A stretch of 64,000 nt of DNA, taken from NCBI RefSeq assembly GCF_001189955.1, contig NZ_LFLT01000002.1:62001-126000 (forward strand). Reading direction: 5' to 3'. Each line of letters opens with the position of its first letter. The stretch's first letter is position 1. The translations under genes were made by a program, and so were the position numbers. Source of the DNA: Herbaspirillum chlorophenolicum (GTDB lineage: Bacteria > Pseudomonadota > Gammaproteobacteria > Burkholderiales > Burkholderiaceae_D). The notes under the pieces were generated by a model. The model was not told where the DNA came from. It searched no databases and saw nothing but the letters and a program-made list of their open reading frames with translations. Below are positions 63,105-64,000 of this stretch, piece by piece.

Positions 63105-64000
63105 ATGAATCCCCTAGACCAACTCGTGGCGCAGGCGCAGAGCGATTTCACCGCCGCGACCGATGCTGCCGCACTGGAAAACGCCAAGGCAAAATATCTG
63201 GGCAAGACCGGCCAGATCACCGAGCAGATGAAGGGGCTGGGCAAGCTGGCCCCTGAAGAGCGCAAGGCGCAGGGGGCGATCATCAACGTCGCCAAGGAAC
63301 AGATCGAAAACGCGCTGACCGCACGCCGTGACGAACTGTCGAATGCGCAGATGCAGGCGCGCCTGAATGCGGAAGCGATCGATGTCACGCTGCCCGGCCG
63401 CGGCCGCGGCGTTGGCGGCATCCACCCGGTGATGCGCTCGTGGCAGCGCGTCGAGGAAATCTTCCGTTCGATCGGCTTCGACGTGGCCGACGGCCCCGAG
63501 ATCGAAACCGACTGGACCAATTTCACCGCATTGAACAGCCCGGAAAACCACCCGGCCCGTTCGATGCAGGACACCTTCTACATCGAAGGCAACGATACGC
63601 AGGGCAAGCCCTTGCTGCTGCGTACCCACACCAGCCCGATGCAGGTGCGTTACGCGCGCATGAACAAGCCGCCGATCAAGGTGATCGCGCCCGGCCGTAC
63701 CTACCGCGTCGACAGCGATGCTACCCACTCGCCAATGTTCCACCAGGTCGAAGGCCTGTGGATCGCCGAGGACATCAGCTTCGCCGACTTGAAGGGCGTC
63801 TACCTCAATTTCGTCAAGGCCTTCTTCGAGACCGACGACCTGCAGGTGCGTTTCCGCCCATCCTATTTCCCGTTCACCGAACCCTCGGCCGAAATCGACA
63901 TCGCCTTCGGCAGCGGCCCGCTGAAGGGGCGCTGGCTGGAAGTCTCCGGCGCCGGCCAGGTGCATCCGACCGTGGTGCGCAACATGGGGCTGGATCCCGA
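63105..64000 (+). CDS. pheS: Phenylalanyl-tRNA synthetase alpha subunit (3' end cut by window)
   Basis: About 298 residues are visible from the ATG at 63105. The coiled-coil N-terminus ([37 protein letters not shown]) leads to the class II catalytic core with [26 protein letters not shown]-type segment [20 protein letters not shown], motif 2 [19 protein letters not shown] and [17 protein letters not shown]. The frame continues past the window end. An adjacent pheT is expected downstream. Confidence 0.96.
   Translation, partial: MNPLDQLVAQAQSDFTAATDAAALENAKAKYLGKTGQITEQMKGLGKLAPEERKAQGAIINVAKEQIENALTARRDELSNAQMQARLNAEAIDVTLPGRGRGVGGIHPVMRSWQRVEEIFRSIGFDVADGPEIETDWTNFTALNSPENHPARSMQDTFYIEGNDTQGKPLLLRTHTSPMQVRYARMNKPPIKVIAPGRTYRVDSDATHSPMFHQVEGLWIAEDISFADLKGVYLNFVKAFFETDDLQVRFRPSYFPFTEPSAEIDIAFGSGPLKGRWLEVSGAGQVHPTVVRNMGLDP

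Noticed and set aside
63044-63256. Frame starting with FFF codons before pheS, resembling the E. coli pheM peptide
   Set aside because: It begins at TTG without a ribosome site, does not stop before pheS but runs 150 bases into it, and is preceded in frame by a stop. It is an alternate frame of the region.

Overview
The window is GC-rich, densely coded bacterial chromosome. The gene order rpmF-plsX-fabHDG-acpP-fabF-rpoE-rseAB-degP-lepA-lepB-rnc-era-recO-pdxJ-acpS-nagZ-uvrC-pgsA, followed later by relA and thrS-infC-rpmI-rplT-pheS, the protein sequences and the tRNA set point to a betaproteobacterium of the Burkholderiales, most likely Oxalobacteraceae and Herbaspirillum-like. The genus is an inference from gene content and not a database match.

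Layout. 1-3930: right end of a prophage, with a virion-type protein cut by the window edge, then holin, M15 endolysin and overlapping Rz/Rz1 spanins. It stops at a truncated tRNA-Ser(CGA) 3' half that is best read as the attachment site. 4235-5962: membrane diguanylate cyclase. 6158-10704: accessory catabolic cluster (PhyH-type dioxygenase, TIM-barrel sugar isomerase-like protein, MHS-family transporter) with a LacI-type regulator and a perfect 16-bp palindrome on the cluster promoter. 10794-13364: MarR regulator divergent from an HPP-CBS membrane protein, a tiny lipoprotein, a candidate small RNA and a DUF1289 protein. 13374-21325: maf, yceD, rpmF and the fatty-acid synthesis cluster. 21419-25318: sigma-E module (rpoE, rseA, rseB, degP-like protease). 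25411-36843: long housekeeping run from a glutaredoxin through lepA and lepB to pgsA. 36892-37430: three identical tRNA-Gly genes and one tRNA-Cys. 37826-41528: cheV and cobT-cobS-cobC. 41547-46239: NarL-type two-component system divergent from cstA and its small YbdD partner. 46591-49856: small secreted protein, htpX and a YbaL-like antiporter. 49989-50780: FMN riboswitch and a type-II lumazine synthase. 50964-57775: exported proline/tyrosine-rich protein, DUF2242 lipoprotein, nitronate monooxygenase, tRNA-Leu, alpha/beta hydrolase, RidA and relA. 57937-59065: tRNA-Val, cheY and a small unknown gene. 59421-64000: thrS-infC-rpmI-rplT-pheS, with pheS cut by the window edge.

Most genes are ordinary housekeeping. 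The noteworthy signals are regulatory. A 13-codon Thr-rich leader peptide and terminator precede thrS. A hairpin-terminator precedes pheS. infC starts with the rare codon AUA. A candidate sRNA shows CUCCUCC anti-Shine-Dalgarno loops. A giant inverted repeat of about 160 bp lies directly in front of rnc. The PhyH cluster has a promoter/operator of textbook geometry. No CRISPR array, insertion sequence or rRNA gene was seen.
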